A stretch of DNA of 27,046 nucleotides from Patescibacteria group bacterium (GTDB lineage Bacteria > Patescibacteriota > Minisyncoccia > Phycocordibacterales > UBA5272), in contig JAUPVO010000034.1 in the NCBI GenBank assembly GCA_030916975.1, positions 1 through 27,046 of the forward strand, read 5' to 3'. The notes below the pieces were generated by a model that saw nothing but the letters and a program-made list of their open reading frames with translations, searched no databases and was not told the origin of the DNA. Position numbers and translations under genes: made by a program. This document shows, one piece after another, positions 1 through 7,707 of the stretch (position 1 is the first letter of the stretch; each line of letters opens with the position of its first letter).

Positions 1-9
1 TTCCGATCT
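1..9. other. Probable Illumina adapter remnant at contig end
   Basis: The first nine bases, TTCCGATCT, are identical to the 3' end of the common Illumina adapter ending GCTCTTCCGATCT, in the orientation in which genomic insert would follow directly. A nine-base match exactly at the edge is unlikely by chance. I infer that the window begins at an assembly contig end and that true genome starts near base 10. Confidence 0.65.
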
Positions 10-15
10 AAATAA

Positions 16-345
16 TTATTTTTTAGTAGTTTTAGCCTCACTCAGCTCTATAGCTATATGAGATGATCTCTTTAATATTTGAGATGCTCGACCAAAAGCA
101 CGTGGCATATATCTTTTCATGACAAGACCTTTATCTACAGTTGCATTTTTTACAACCAAAGAAGAAGCTTCTTTACCACTATTGGCTACAGCTTGTGCTA
201 ATAATTTTTTCATAGGCAATGAGCCTCTTTTGATAAAAAGATCTAGCTGTTGCATGGCAACGTCTACTCTTTTACCTTTAATCAAGTCTGCTATAAGACG
301 AACTTTACGAGGTGATTGTCTGTAATTTTTTAATACTGCTTTCAT
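16..345 (-). CDS. rplV: 50S ribosomal protein L22 (uL22)
   Basis: Large-subunit protein that binds 23S rRNA and contributes to the exit tunnel wall. At 109 aa it has the usual bacterial length. The start MKAVLKNYRQSPRKVRL carries the typical family opening (SPRKVRLIAD), and the C-terminal half has the MPRAFGRASQILKRSSHI segment that corresponds to the conserved RA.GRA..I..R.SHI region of the extended hairpin. It follows rpsS by 21 nt as the last visible gene of the S10-type operon; rpsC would be expected next but the window ends. No clear Shine-Dalgarno site precedes it, as for most genes here. Identification is secure from sequence and order. Confidence 0.95.
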   Translation of the reverse strand: MKAVLKNYRQSPRKVRLIADLIKGKRVDVAMQQLDLFIKRGSLPMKKLLAQAVANSGKEASSLVVKNATVDKGLVMKRYMPRAFGRASQILKRSSHIAIELSEAKTTKK

Positions 346-366
346 ATATTTTAATTTAGTTCAATA

Positions 367-714
367 TTATTTTTTCTTAGCATCACCAGTTGTCTTAGCG
401 GCTTTGGCTGCGTCGATCTCAGATTGTTTTTTCTTCGCATCTATCTCTTTTTGCATCTTACCTCCATGACGAAGGAATTTGCGAGTAGGCGAAAATTCTC
501 CAAACTTATGTCCGACCATATCTTCAGTAACGAATACTTCAGTATGTGTCTTACCATTATGTACTCCGAAAGTGAATCCAATCATTTCTGGTGAAATATC
601 ACATCCACGAGCCCATATCTTAATAGGAGCTGCTATGTCTTCAGGTTTTTTACCTAAAACTTTTTTAAGTACTCTTTCGTCCACGTATGGACCTTTAATT
701 GATGATCTACTCAT
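367..714 (-). CDS. rpsS: 30S ribosomal protein S19 (uS19), C-terminally extended
   Basis: Small-subunit head protein that contacts 16S rRNA and the A-site finger. The family core is plain: MSRSSIKGPYVDERVLKK at the start, then the conserved NGKTHTEVFVTEDMVGHKFGEF-type segment near residues 53-75 and SPTRKFLRHGG. Length is 115 aa against about 92 in most bacteria; the surplus is a Lys/Ala/Asp-rich tail (residues about 87-115) with likely helical or disordered character. Its start lies 5 nt downstream of the rplB stop, so the two are almost certainly translated from one message. Confidence 0.95.
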   Translation of the reverse strand: MSRSSIKGPYVDERVLKKVLGKKPEDIAAPIKIWARGCDISPEMIGFTFGVHNGKTHTEVFVTEDMVGHKFGEFSPTRKFLRHGGKMQKEIDAKKKQSEIDAAKAAKTTGDAKKK

Positions 715-719
715 ATACT

Positions 720-1574
720 TTATAATTTAGACTCTTTATTACGTACTCCGTTCGACCTTCTTGCTACTATATGTACATTAGAATATTTTTTAGAAGTACG
801 AGTCTTGCGACCTCCTGTAACTTTACCCCATTTAGTCTTAGGACGTTTTGTACCACGTCTTTGACGACCTTCACCTCCACCATATGGATGGTCTACTGGG
901 TTCATCACGCTTCCACGTGTTGTTGGTCTTACACCAAGCCATCTATTGCGGCCGGCTTTACCAATATTTACAAGATGATAATCTTGATTAGATACATTAC
1001 CGATACTAGCAAAAGCTGTATCTACAATCTTTCTAATCTCAGTTGAAGGAAGCTTGAGGGAAGTAAAACCTCCATCATGAGCCACAACTTCAGCATGATT
1101 ACCGGCTGATCTAACAAGTTTAGCACCTCCATTTGGTCTTATCTCAATATTGTACACGTATGTACCCACTGGGATATTCTTAAGAGCCATGCGATTACCA
1201 GTTTTTAGATCTGCTTTTTCTGATGTAACTATGCTATCTCCAACTTTTACACCTTCTGGAAGAAGTATGTATCTTTTCTCACCATCAGCATAAGATATAA
1301 GAGAGATGAAACCTGATCTGTTTGGATCATATTCTACTGTCTGAATCTTAGCTGGTATGTTTAATTTGTCAAACATCCAATCTATCTCACGATAAGACCT
1401 TTTGTGACCACCACCTTTGTGACGAGTTGTAATGCGACCGAAAGCATTACGACCGGAACCGCGTCTAAAACCTTTAGTAAGAGGTTTATGTGGTTCATTG
1501 GTAGTTATAACTCCTCTATATAAGACAGAGACTCTTTTTCTCTGTGAGGGAGTTGTCGGATTATATTTTTTCAT
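720..1574 (-). CDS. rplB: 50S ribosomal protein L2 (uL2)
   Basis: Core large-subunit protein needed for subunit joining and peptidyl transferase centre structure. At 284 aa it is slightly longer than the usual 270-277. Visible hallmarks are GRITTRHKGGGHKRSYREIDW near residues 46-66, the central SH3-like domain, and the C-terminal GVRPTTRGSVMNPVDHPYGGG run near residues 214-234 that includes the histidine region close to the peptidyl transferase centre, followed by a very basic tail (TKRPKTKWGKVTGGRKTR). It follows rplW by 32 nt in the canonical S10 operon order. Confidence 0.96.
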   Translation of the reverse strand: MKKYNPTTPSQRKRVSVLYRGVITTNEPHKPLTKGFRRGSGRNAFGRITTRHKGGGHKRSYREIDWMFDKLNIPAKIQTVEYDPNRSGFISLISYADGEKRYILLPEGVKVGDSIVTSEKADLKTGNRMALKNIPVGTYVYNIEIRPNGGAKLVRSAGNHAEVVAHDGGFTSLKLPSTEIRKIVDTAFASIGNVSNQDYHLVNIGKAGRNRWLGVRPTTRGSVMNPVDHPYGGGEGRQRRGTKRPKTKWGKVTGGRKTRTSKKYSNVHIVARRSNGVRNKESKL

Positions 1575-1606
1575 AACTTTCTATTCAGTTAATATCTGTA
1601 TGAAAA

Positions 1607-1921
1607 TTAAGCCAGCTTAATAGTATCTCCTTTTTTAAGAAAAACTATAGCCTTTTTAATTCCGGCCTTTGTTCCGATTTTGCCACGAATATTAACAGTC
1701 TTCCTAGGAAGATTTGTTATATTCACTTTAACTGGACTCACTTTGTGTTTAGCTTTTATCTCAGCGATAATAGAAAGCTTGGTTGCATTTCTATCAACAA
1801 TGAATGTATAAGCATTAACCTCTGATTGAAGTGAAGCCTTTTCAGTGATACGTGGTCTAATGATTTGTATATTCTCTTTTACTTGCCCTTTTACTTCTTT
1901 TGTTTCTTTTTTCATATACAT
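1607..1921 (-). CDS. rplW: 50S ribosomal protein L23 (uL23)
   Basis: Exit-tunnel protein and docking site for signal recognition particle and trigger factor. The 104-aa product has the family pattern IIRPRITEKASLQSEVNAYTF, VKVNITNLPRKTVNIRGKIG and the closing KKAIVFLKKGDTI. The first codons read MYM, so translation could begin at 1921 or two codons later at 1915; the first start lies 4 nt after the rplD stop, suggesting translational coupling. An N-terminal Lys/Glu-rich stretch of about 20 residues precedes the fold. No unusual residues are apparent. Confidence 0.94.
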   Translation of the reverse strand: MYMKKETKEVKGQVKENIQIIRPRITEKASLQSEVNAYTFIVDRNATKLSIIAEIKAKHKVSPVKVNITNLPRKTVNIRGKIGTKAGIKKAIVFLKKGDTIKLA

Positions 1922-1925
1922 TTAC

Positions 1926-2585
1926 TTAGGCCTTAGTTGATAAATACTCATTTACTTTTTCTGGTGTAATCACCACAATGTAACGAGTGTTAGCGATAGT
2001 AAGAGGATTCATTTGATCCATATTTTCTATGCGAACATTTGGAAGATTACGAAACGCTAAAAGATTTTTTCTATTACTTTCTGAAGTAAAAATCATAGCA
2101 TTATTGTGTTTTTTCCAATTGATAGTTTTGAAGCCTTCAATATTCTGAAGTGAATCCATAATATTGTTAGCGTCTTTTGTTTTTGCGGATTCGATTGTAA
2201 TGTTATCAACAAATACAAGTTTACCGTCACGAAGCTTCTGAGATAGAAGTGCGAACAGAGCACGGTTTTTCATAACACGAGGAATAGTCTCCTTGTAATT
2301 ACGATCAGTGCGTGGTCCATGCGCTACACCTCCACCAACCCAGATCGGAGATCTGCTTGATCCGTGGCGAGCTCTACCTGTACCCTTTTGAGCCCATGGT
2401 TTCTTGCCGCCTCCTCTAACCTCAGAACGGTCTTTGGTGTGGGCTGTGTTAGCTCTTTGATTAGACATCTGAGAATGAAGTACTTGATGAACAAGATCTC
2501 CATTCCAAGTGGTATTCCAGATTGAGTCGTTAAGCTCTAGATCTGAAGATTTTTTACCGTCTTGATTATATACTGTTACTTTCAT
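1926..2585 (-). CDS. rplD: 50S ribosomal protein L4 (uL4)
   Basis: Exit-tunnel protein with a long loop reaching into 23S rRNA; in enterobacteria it also represses its own S10 operon through the leader RNA. The 219-aa product shows the family loop signature with ANTAHTKDRSEVRGGGKKPW followed by QKGTGRARHGSSRSPIWVGG near residues 47-85, and the C-terminal Rossmann-like part ending TRYIVVITPEKVNEYL. Order rplC-rplD-rplW is canonical. A regulatory role on the long tuf leader found here is possible but only by analogy. Confidence 0.95.
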   Translation of the reverse strand: MKVTVYNQDGKKSSDLELNDSIWNTTWNGDLVHQVLHSQMSNQRANTAHTKDRSEVRGGGKKPWAQKGTGRARHGSSRSPIWVGGGVAHGPRTDRNYKETIPRVMKNRALFALLSQKLRDGKLVFVDNITIESAKTKDANNIMDSLQNIEGFKTINWKKHNNAMIFTSESNRKNLLAFRNLPNVRIENMDQMNPLTIANTRYIVVITPEKVNEYLSTKA

Positions 2586-2609
2586 ATTTTTGTAGGTTAA
2601 TCTTTTGGA

Positions 2610-3221
2610 TTAATCTTTTACAGTTCTAATTTCTATCAAAGTGCCGCGACGACCAGGGACTGCACCTGTTACTAATATCTCTCCTTTTTCGGTATCAACT
2701 GAGTAAATCTTAATATTCTTAACAGTTACTCTATCTCCACCCATACGCCCACCCATACGTTTACCTTTAAGTATACGTTGCGGCCAAGTAGCACCAACTG
2801 ATCCTACTTCGCGAGCTGAGTGTTTTTGACCATGCTGATCCCAGCCTCCTTTGAATCCATGACGTTTTACACCTCCTTGGAAACCTTTGGCTTTTGTCAA
2901 TCCAGATACCATAACTATGTCTCCGGACTGAAATATATCAGCTTTGATAACAGCGCCTTTTTGTAAATCTCCAGCACCTATTCTGAATTCTCTTACATTT
3001 TTGTAGGCTTTACCTCCAAAATGTCCGAGTTCTGCTTTAGACGCACGAGATTCTTTTTGTTCATCCATCGCTACCTGGATAGCTTCGTATCCGTCACGCT
3101 CTTTTGAACGAATGTCTGTGACAGTCACGCCTGGTGCTCTAAGTACAGTGACAGCGTGAACGTTACCGTCCGCGTCAAATACTTGAGTCATATGTGACTT
3201 TTCTGCTAATTGAATTTTCAT
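2610..3221 (-). CDS. rplC: 50S ribosomal protein L3 (uL3)
   Basis: Early-assembly protein of the large subunit whose loop reaches toward the peptidyl transferase centre. The 203-aa product has the diagnostic stretch GFQGGVKRHGFKGGWDQHGQ followed by KHSAREVGSVGATWPQRI near residues 114-150, and the RMGGRMGGDRVTVKNIKI box. The glutamine that is often methylated by PrmB in the GGxxxHG region aligns with WDQHGQ. It starts 28 nt after rpsJ; that gap contains a small AGACC/GGTCT hairpin but no convincing Shine-Dalgarno site. Confidence 0.95.
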   Translation of the reverse strand: MKIQLAEKSHMTQVFDADGNVHAVTVLRAPGVTVTDIRSKERDGYEAIQVAMDEQKESRASKAELGHFGGKAYKNVREFRIGAGDLQKGAVIKADIFQSGDIVMVSGLTKAKGFQGGVKRHGFKGGWDQHGQKHSAREVGSVGATWPQRILKGKRMGGRMGGDRVTVKNIKIYSVDTEKGEILVTGAVPGRRGTLIEIRTVKD

Positions 3222-3249
3222 TGTTTTAATAGACCCTTTTGGTCTTTTC

Positions 3250-3588
3250 TTATACCATCTTTACATCAACATCAACTCCAGACGGAAGTGATAGGTTGGT
3301 GAGAGCCTCTATAACTTTAGGATCAGGATTGGCTATCTCGATAAGACGTTTGTGAACTCTCATTTCAAATTGCTCACGCGCATTCTTGTAGATAAAAGTA
3401 GATCTAAGTACTGTATATTTTGTGAATTCTGTAGGAAGAGGTACAGGGCCAATAACATTGGCTTCTAATCTCTTTGCAGTGTCCACTATTAATTTTACAG
3501 ACTGATCAAGAACTTTCGCTTCATAAGCGCGAACTCTGATTCTAATTTTATTTTCTGTAGACCCTTTTTTTGTTTGCTTTTTAGGCAT
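3250..3588 (-). CDS. rpsJ: 30S ribosomal protein S10 (uS10)
   Basis: Small-subunit head protein; S10 also pairs with NusB in antitermination. I choose the ATG at 3588 (product [10 protein letters not shown]..., 112 aa) rather than the in-frame ATG seven codons upstream at 3609, because the upstream residues (MHIKIIN) are not family-like and the shorter form is already longer than the usual 102-105 aa. Core signatures are [17 protein letters not shown] near residue 15, [17 protein letters not shown] near residue 48 and [12 protein letters not shown] near residue 76. It follows tuf by roughly 50 nt. Confidence 0.94.
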   Translation of the reverse strand: MPKKQTKKGSTENKIRIRVRAYEAKVLDQSVKLIVDTAKRLEANVIGPVPLPTEFTKYTVLRSTFIYKNAREQFEMRVHKRLIEIANPDPKVIEALTNLSLPSGVDVDVKMV

Positions 3589-3641
3589 GTTAATAATTTT
3601 AATGTGCAATTATTTGTATAGTTTCGACTTAAGATTTTTGA

Positions 3642-4835
3642 TTAAGCAATAATCTTAGTTACTACACCAGCACCTACTGTCTTACCACCTTCACGAATCG
3701 CAAATTTAGTTTGTTCTTCGAGAGCAATAGGAGCAATAAGTTTAACTGTTAATTTAACTGTATCCCCAGGCATAACCATTTCTGTACCTGCAGGAAGAGT
3801 AACATCACCTGTTACGTCAGTTGTACGTACGTAGAATTGAGGTTTGTAACCATTGAAGAATGGTGAATGACGTCCACCTTCTTCTTTTTTAAGAATGTAA
3901 ACTTCACACTCAAAGTTAGTATGAGGTTTCACTGAACCAGGTTTACATAATACTTGCCCTCTTAAGATATCATCTTTTTTAATACCACGAACCAAGATAC
4001 CAGCATTATCTCCAGCCTGTCCTTCATTAAGAGATTTGTTGAACATCTCAATACCAGTTACAGTTGTTTTCTGAGTGTCTTTAAGACCTACGATTTCTAT
4101 TTCTTCGTTGATCTTTACGATACCACGCTCAATCTTTCCTGTTACCACAGTACCTCTTCCCTCAATAGTGAAGATGTCTTCTACTGGCATCAAGAAAGGT
4201 TTAGCTGTATCACGCTCAGGCAATGGAATCCAAGTATCAAGAGCATTCATAAGCTCAACAATTTTCTGAGCCCAAGGGTCATCAAGTGAAGTAGCTTCTG
4301 AGGCCTTAAGACCTGAACCACGAATGATTGGAGTGTTAACAACAACAAAACCGTATTTAGTTAATAATTCACGAATCTCTTCTTCCACAAGCATGATCAT
4401 GTCTTCATCATCAACCATGTCACATTTGTTTAAGAAAACTACCATCTTAGGTACACCCACTTGATTAGCAAGCAAGATATGCTCACGAGTCTGCGGCATT
4501 GGACCATCTGTAGCAGCTACCACCAAAATAGCACCGTCCATCTGAGCGGCACCTGTGATCATGTTTTTGATGTAATCAGCATGTCCAGGAGCGTCAATAT
4601 GTGCATAATGACGATTAGCTGTAGAATACTCTGAATGAGAAAGAGAAATGGTGATACCACGAGCTTTTTCTTCTGGAGCCTTGTCTATATCAGCTATAGC
4701 TTTGACTTTAATAGATGGGTCTTGTAAATGAAGTACATTTAGAATACCTGCTGTTAGAGTTGTTTTACCATGGTCTACGTGACCAATTGTTCCCACATTT
4801 ACGTGTGGTTTTGAACGATCAAATGCATCTGCCAT
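3642..4835 (-). CDS. tuf: Translation elongation factor Tu
   Basis: GTPase that carries aminoacyl-tRNA to the ribosomal A site. The 397-aa product is full length with all G motifs: [11 protein letters not shown] (P-loop, about residues 18-28), EKARGITI (switch I), DAPGH (switch II), NKCD and the SALK-equivalent GSGLK. Domains 2 and 3 follow, with [15 protein letters not shown] and the ending [15 protein letters not shown]. One mild oddity is alanine in DAPGH where most bacteria have cysteine (DCPGH). It is the first gene of the ribosomal protein operon, behind a good promoter at 5111-5139 and a structured leader of about 270 nt, which implies that expression of the whole operon could be set in the leader. 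Confidence 0.97.
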   Translation of the reverse strand: MADAFDRSKPHVNVGTIGHVDHGKTTLTAGILNVLHLQDPSIKVKAIADIDKAPEEKARGITISLSHSEYSTANRHYAHIDAPGHADYIKNMITGAAQMDGAILVVAATDGPMPQTREHILLANQVGVPKMVVFLNKCDMVDDEDMIMLVEEEIRELLTKYGFVVVNTPIIRGSGLKASEATSLDDPWAQKIVELMNALDTWIPLPERDTAKPFLMPVEDIFTIEGRGTVVTGKIERGIVKINEEIEIVGLKDTQKTTVTGIEMFNKSLNEGQAGDNAGILVRGIKKDDILRGQVLCKPGSVKPHTNFECEVYILKKEEGGRHSPFFNGYKPQFYVRTTDVTGDVTLPAGTEMVMPGDTVKLTVKLIAPIALEEQTKFAIREGGKTVGAGVVTKIIA

Positions 4836-5104
4836 AAATTTTAATATTATTTTAGATTAGATTATTTTTATAATTATAAGCTTATTTTATAAAAGACTTT
4901 TTTTGTCTTTGTATAAAGGACACAATGCATAATTGAGAAATGTTTCTAGAATTACTCATATGTCATGTCCTTTATGAACTTCATAACACTTGTCTCTTAG
5001 ACTTGTTACAGAGGTTCTTTTTGTTCTCTTTGCATATATCTATTCATAAGCAAAGGCAATACTTTGTACCAATTATTATATTTGTGTACGTAATCACAAA
5101 GAAC
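4836..5104 (-). promoter_or_regulatory. Long structured 5' leader of the tuf-S10 operon
   Basis: This 270-nt stretch has no credible gene. Between the predicted transcription start near 5104 and the tuf start codon lie several inverted repeats: GGTTCTTT/AAAGAACC (5013-5020 with 5098-5105), CTTTGC/GCAAAG (5028-5033 with 5050-5055), a 10-bp pair ataaaggaca/tgtcctttat (4913-4922 with 4966-4975) enclosing smaller stems, and AAAGAC/GTCTTT (4892-4897 with 4905-4910, loop of seven). None ends in a clean U-tract in the direction of tuf. A regulatory leader is inference from length and stem density; I do not recognise a known RNA family. Confidence 0.45.
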
Positions 5105-5110
5105 CTAGGT

Positions 5111-5139
5111 ATTATAACACATTTTGTAGATATTTACAA
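5111..5139 (-). promoter_or_regulatory. Promoter of tuf-S10 operon (TTGTAA-17-TATAAT)
   Basis: On the minus strand a -35 box TTGTAA (5139-5134) is followed after 17 nt by a perfect -10 TATAAT (5116-5111), preceded by TGT, that is an extended -10 (TGnTATAAT). Predicted start of transcription is near 5104, about 270 nt before tuf. Confidence 0.65.
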
Positions 5140-5212
5140 TAGAAAGGTGTCTTAATTCCTGAACCTTTTACAAGCAGAAAAATAATAGTTACAATTGTAT
5201 ATTTTGTAGAAT

Positions 5213-6055
5213 TTATTTTGTAAATCTTATAAAATTATCAATCAAAATATCTTTACACTCTTCTACTGTTACCCCTTTTAATTCTGCTATTTTGCTTACT
5301 ATTATATCGATATATTGTGAGCTATTTCTTTTGTTAACTTTTTGTCCTTCTATATTCTTGGGAGAAACATAGGGAGCATCTGTCTCAGCGTGGATGTGTT
5401 CGAGAGGTATGGATTTGATTACTTCGTCGTAATCAGAAGTAAGTGTCAAAACTCCTCCGAATGAAAAAGTAAAACCCTGATTAAGACACTTCCTAGCAAT
5501 ATCCTTTGACCCTGCAAAAAAATGCATGTTAGCTCTTATACTGTTGCCTTTATCAATATATTCTTGTAGAGTTTTTAAAATGTCATCATAAGCATCGTCC
5601 TCTTTACTTGGTCTACCATGTATCATAAGTGGTAAATCGTATTCTAAAGCGAACTCAATTTGTTTTTTAAAAAGGTTTTCTTGCCTTTCTTTTTCTTTTG
5701 TAAAACTATCTATATTACCTTTCTCTAAATCTTTTTCCAGAGTAAAATATTCCAAACCGCATTCACCAATGGCGATACATTTTGGTCCTAGTAACTTCGT
5801 AAATTCTTCAGCTACAAAATCTGCATCCATATTATCGTTGGGATGAACTCCTATCGTATAATAAACATTATCATATTTATCAGACAACTCTTTGGCTTTC
5901 TTACTCTCTTCCAAATCAGTTCCCACGGTGACAACAGCTATTTTCTTATTAATTAAGTCTTGCATTATATTCTCTATATCCGGCTCAAATGCCTTATCAT
6001 GCATATGACTGTGAAAATCTACATACTTATAACCTGACATCTTAAAATCTTGCAT
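5213..6055 (-). CDS. TatD-family metal-dependent hydrolase (DNase)
   Basis: TIM-barrel metallohydrolase of the TatD family; characterised members are 3'-5' exonucleases or DNases, with a possible role in repair or nucleotide salvage. The 280-aa product keeps the metal ligands: HSH near residues 15-17 (DFHSHMHD), the glutamate in GECGLEYF near residue 105, MIHGRP, the histidine in NMHFFAGS, and the aspartate in HAETDAPYVSP. Two starts are possible, 6055 and 6040 (MSGYKYVDF); the family usually begins close to the first His motif, favouring the second. It is a single-gene unit separated from ychF by 130 nt containing a plausible promoter. Substrate is not deducible. Confidence 0.9.
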   Translation of the reverse strand: MQDFKMSGYKYVDFHSHMHDKAFEPDIENIMQDLINKKIAVVTVGTDLEESKKAKELSDKYDNVYYTIGVHPNDNMDADFVAEEFTKLLGPKCIAIGECGLEYFTLEKDLEKGNIDSFTKEKERQENLFKKQIEFALEYDLPLMIHGRPSKEDDAYDDILKTLQEYIDKGNSIRANMHFFAGSKDIARKCLNQGFTFSFGGVLTLTSDYDEVIKSIPLEHIHAETDAPYVSPKNIEGQKVNKRNSSQYIDIIVSKIAELKGVTVEECKDILIDNFIRFTK

Positions 6056-6090
6056 ACTACTCTAAAATTAGGATTTATATAATACTTAAT

Positions 6091-6121
6091 ATAATAACAC
6101 ACTCTATAATATTTGTTTCAA
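6091..6121 (-). promoter_or_regulatory. Possible promoter of the tatD-like gene
   Basis: Minus strand: TGtTATTAT extended -10 (6096-6091) with TTGAAA (6121-6116) 19 nt upstream. The spacing is longer than ideal, so the extended -10 carries most of the weight. Confidence 0.35.
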
Positions 6122-6185
6122 GTAGATATTAAGAAAGAAGAGAAAAAGTAAATATTATCTATTTGATTAACTTAAAAAGTAAATC

Positions 6186-7286
6186 CTAAACCATAAACTC
6201 TATCACGTCTCCATCTTGCACAATATAATCTCTTCCTTCTGTTCTTAGCTTACCTGTTGCTCTAGCATTAGATAATGAACCAGCTTCTACAAGATCCTCA
6301 TAAGATACTATATTAGCTCTGATAAACTTATCTTTGAAGTCCGTATGTATAGCTTGGCCGGCTACAGGCGCGGTGCTACCCTTTTTAATTGTCCAGGCTC
6401 TGGTTTCTACTTCTCCTGTTGTAAAGTAACTTTCTAACCCCAAAGTCTCATAAGCCTTCTGAATAAGATTATGTATTCCGTCCTCAGCTCCTCCAAGCTC
6501 CTCTCTCATTATATCTTTTTCTTCTCCTTCAAAATCTTTAAGATCATCTTCTATTTTGGCATCTATTACACAATATTGAAAATTATTTTCTTTTAGAAAA
6601 TTAATTAAATTCTCAAATCTTTCATCTTTTAACTCATCCAGATTACTGCCTCCAGCTTTTTTATTTAATCCAAACAGGAACTTCTTAGCCGTAATCAGGT
6701 TCAACTGTTTAATCTCTCTCCCTTCTTCTTCTGTCCAAGAATTCTGGGAAACCAATTTCCCATTCTCTAGCATTTCGATTAATTTATTCAAAAGGTTATC
6801 TAAGAAAATAAAATTCTTGTCCCCCTTTTTTACGTCTTTAGCTATATTACTTTTTCTATTGCTACATGTTTCTAGATCGGCTTGCATTAATTCATAATTA
6901 ATAACTTCAATATCAAAAATAGGGTCAACTTTATTATTAACATGCAAAACTTTTTCATCTTCAAAAATCCTGACCATTTCCAAAATGGCATCTGTTTCTC
7001 TTATGTGAGATAAGAACTTATTACCAAGACCCTCCCCTTCACTAGCTCCTTTCACAAGTCCAGCAATATCTACAAATTCAACCACGGCTGGGATTATCTT
7101 TTTGGAGTCGGAGACTTTACTTAATTGCTTAAGTCTATGGTCTGGAACTTCAACTATTCCAACACTAGGGTCAATAGTACAAAAAGGATAATTCTCAGCT
7201 GGAACAGAATTCTTAGTCAACGCATTAAAAAGTGTAGATTTACCTACATTGGGAAGCCCAACTATTCCGATAGATAATTTTGCCAT
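6186..7286 (-). CDS. ychF: Redox-regulated ATPase/GTPase YchF (Obg family)
   Basis: Ribosome-associated P-loop NTPase of the Obg/YchF family; E. coli YchF prefers ATP and influences translation and oxidative stress response. At 366 aa it is full length. It has the N-terminal P-loop [15 protein letters not shown] (about residues 9-23), the family box [39 protein letters not shown] for G3 and switch II, a coiled-coil insertion in the middle, and a C-terminal TGS domain ending [17 protein letters not shown]. It starts 18 nt downstream of the stop of the small 96-aa gene, so the two probably share a transcript. Nucleotide preference cannot be settled by eye. Confidence 0.95.
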   Translation of the reverse strand: MAKLSIGIVGLPNVGKSTLFNALTKNSVPAENYPFCTIDPSVGIVEVPDHRLKQLSKVSDSKKIIPAVVEFVDIAGLVKGASEGEGLGNKFLSHIRETDAILEMVRIFEDEKVLHVNNKVDPIFDIEVINYELMQADLETCSNRKSNIAKDVKKGDKNFIFLDNLLNKLIEMLENGKLVSQNSWTEEEGREIKQLNLITAKKFLFGLNKKAGGSNLDELKDERFENLINFLKENNFQYCVIDAKIEDDLKDFEGEEKDIMREELGGAEDGIHNLIQKAYETLGLESYFTTGEVETRAWTIKKGSTAPVAGQAIHTDFKDKFIRANIVSYEDLVEAGSLSNARATGKLRTEGRDYIVQDGDVIEFMV

Positions 7287-7304
7287 AATAATTAATAATG
7301 CTAA

Positions 7305-7595
7305 CTATTTTGAATCTTCTCCCATTACAGAGTTAGCAACTTGTTTTAACTTCTCAGTGTCTTCTCCCTGCATTGTGCTTTGCAAATCTTTTTGGTATTT
7401 TTGCATTACTTCAAAAGTCGCATACATTTCTGGTTTACCTTTATCGGTTAGCTCTTTTATCTCTTTGGCTATTTTCTCAAATAATTCAGGATTCTTATCC
7501 ACAATATTAAGTATAAAGTCCTGTTGATCTTTAGGCAGATCTTTAGTGCTCATCTTAGCAGCGTTTTTCAAAAAAAAGTTTTTTATTACTCCCAT
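7305..7595 (-). CDS. Small helical protein of unknown function, upstream of ychF
   Basis: A 96-aa acidic/basic mixed, probably all-helical protein with no signal peptide after the basic start MGVIKNFFLKNAAKM; I do not recognise the family. The middle (LPKDQQDFILNIVDKNPELFEKI) alternates charged and hydrophobic residues as in helical bundles, and the C-terminal half is Gln/Lys rich. It heads a two-gene unit with ychF (18-nt gap) and has its own extended -10 promoter. The co-transcription hints at translation or housekeeping but that is weak. The reading frame is clean, begins at an ATG 10 nt from the predicted RNA start and uses codons like its neighbours, so I take it as a real gene. Confidence 0.75.
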   Translation of the reverse strand: MGVIKNFFLKNAAKMSTKDLPKDQQDFILNIVDKNPELFEKIAKEIKELTDKGKPEMYATFEVMQKYQKDLQSTMQGEDTEKLKQVANSVMGEDSK

Positions 7596-7612
7596 ATATT
7601 ATTTATCAATAT

Positions 7613-7621
7613 ATTATAACA
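7613..7621 (-). promoter_or_regulatory. Extended -10 promoter for the 96-aa gene and ychF
   Basis: Minus strand TGtTATAAT (7621-7613), 17 nt before the ATG at 7595, predicting a leader of about 10 nt. No convincing -35 box; the position lies just past the palindromic terminator of the upstream gene. Confidence 0.5.
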
Positions 7622-7627
7622 TATTGT

Positions 7628-7686
7628 TGCAAATCAAAAAATCAAAATAATAAATCCACAATATTGTGGATTTATTATTTTGATTT
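7628..7686 (-). terminator. Palindromic intrinsic terminator (48-bp perfect inverted repeat)
   Basis: Bases 7639-7686 form a perfect palindrome with 24-nt arms centred between 7662 and 7663 (core CCACAATATTGTGG). On the minus strand it is preceded by the stop of the MscS-like gene 21 nt away and followed by T-rich sequence, so it fits a factor-independent terminator, though unusually long and AT-rich. Confidence 0.7.
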
Positions 7687-7707
7687 AAAAGAAAAATTAT
7701 TACAAAA

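Noticed and set aside
2341..2352. AGATCGGAG-like run resembling adapter sequence
   Set aside because: It is in frame inside rplD and encodes a normally conserved L4 segment, so the match is coincidental.
3222..3249. AGACC/GGTCT hairpin between rpsJ and rplC
   Set aside because: The stem is only five base pairs with no U-tract, and the genes are clearly one operon; too weak to call a terminator or attenuator.
4892..4910. AAAGAC-T7-GTCTTT as a terminator before tuf
   Set aside because: In the tuf direction the stem is short, AT-rich and not followed by a run of U; kept only as part of the leader.
4940..5155. Plus-strand 71-codon frame upstream of tuf
   Set aside because: It lies within the tuf leader and promoter region, has no family features, and its composition is explained by AT-rich sequence and inverted repeats.
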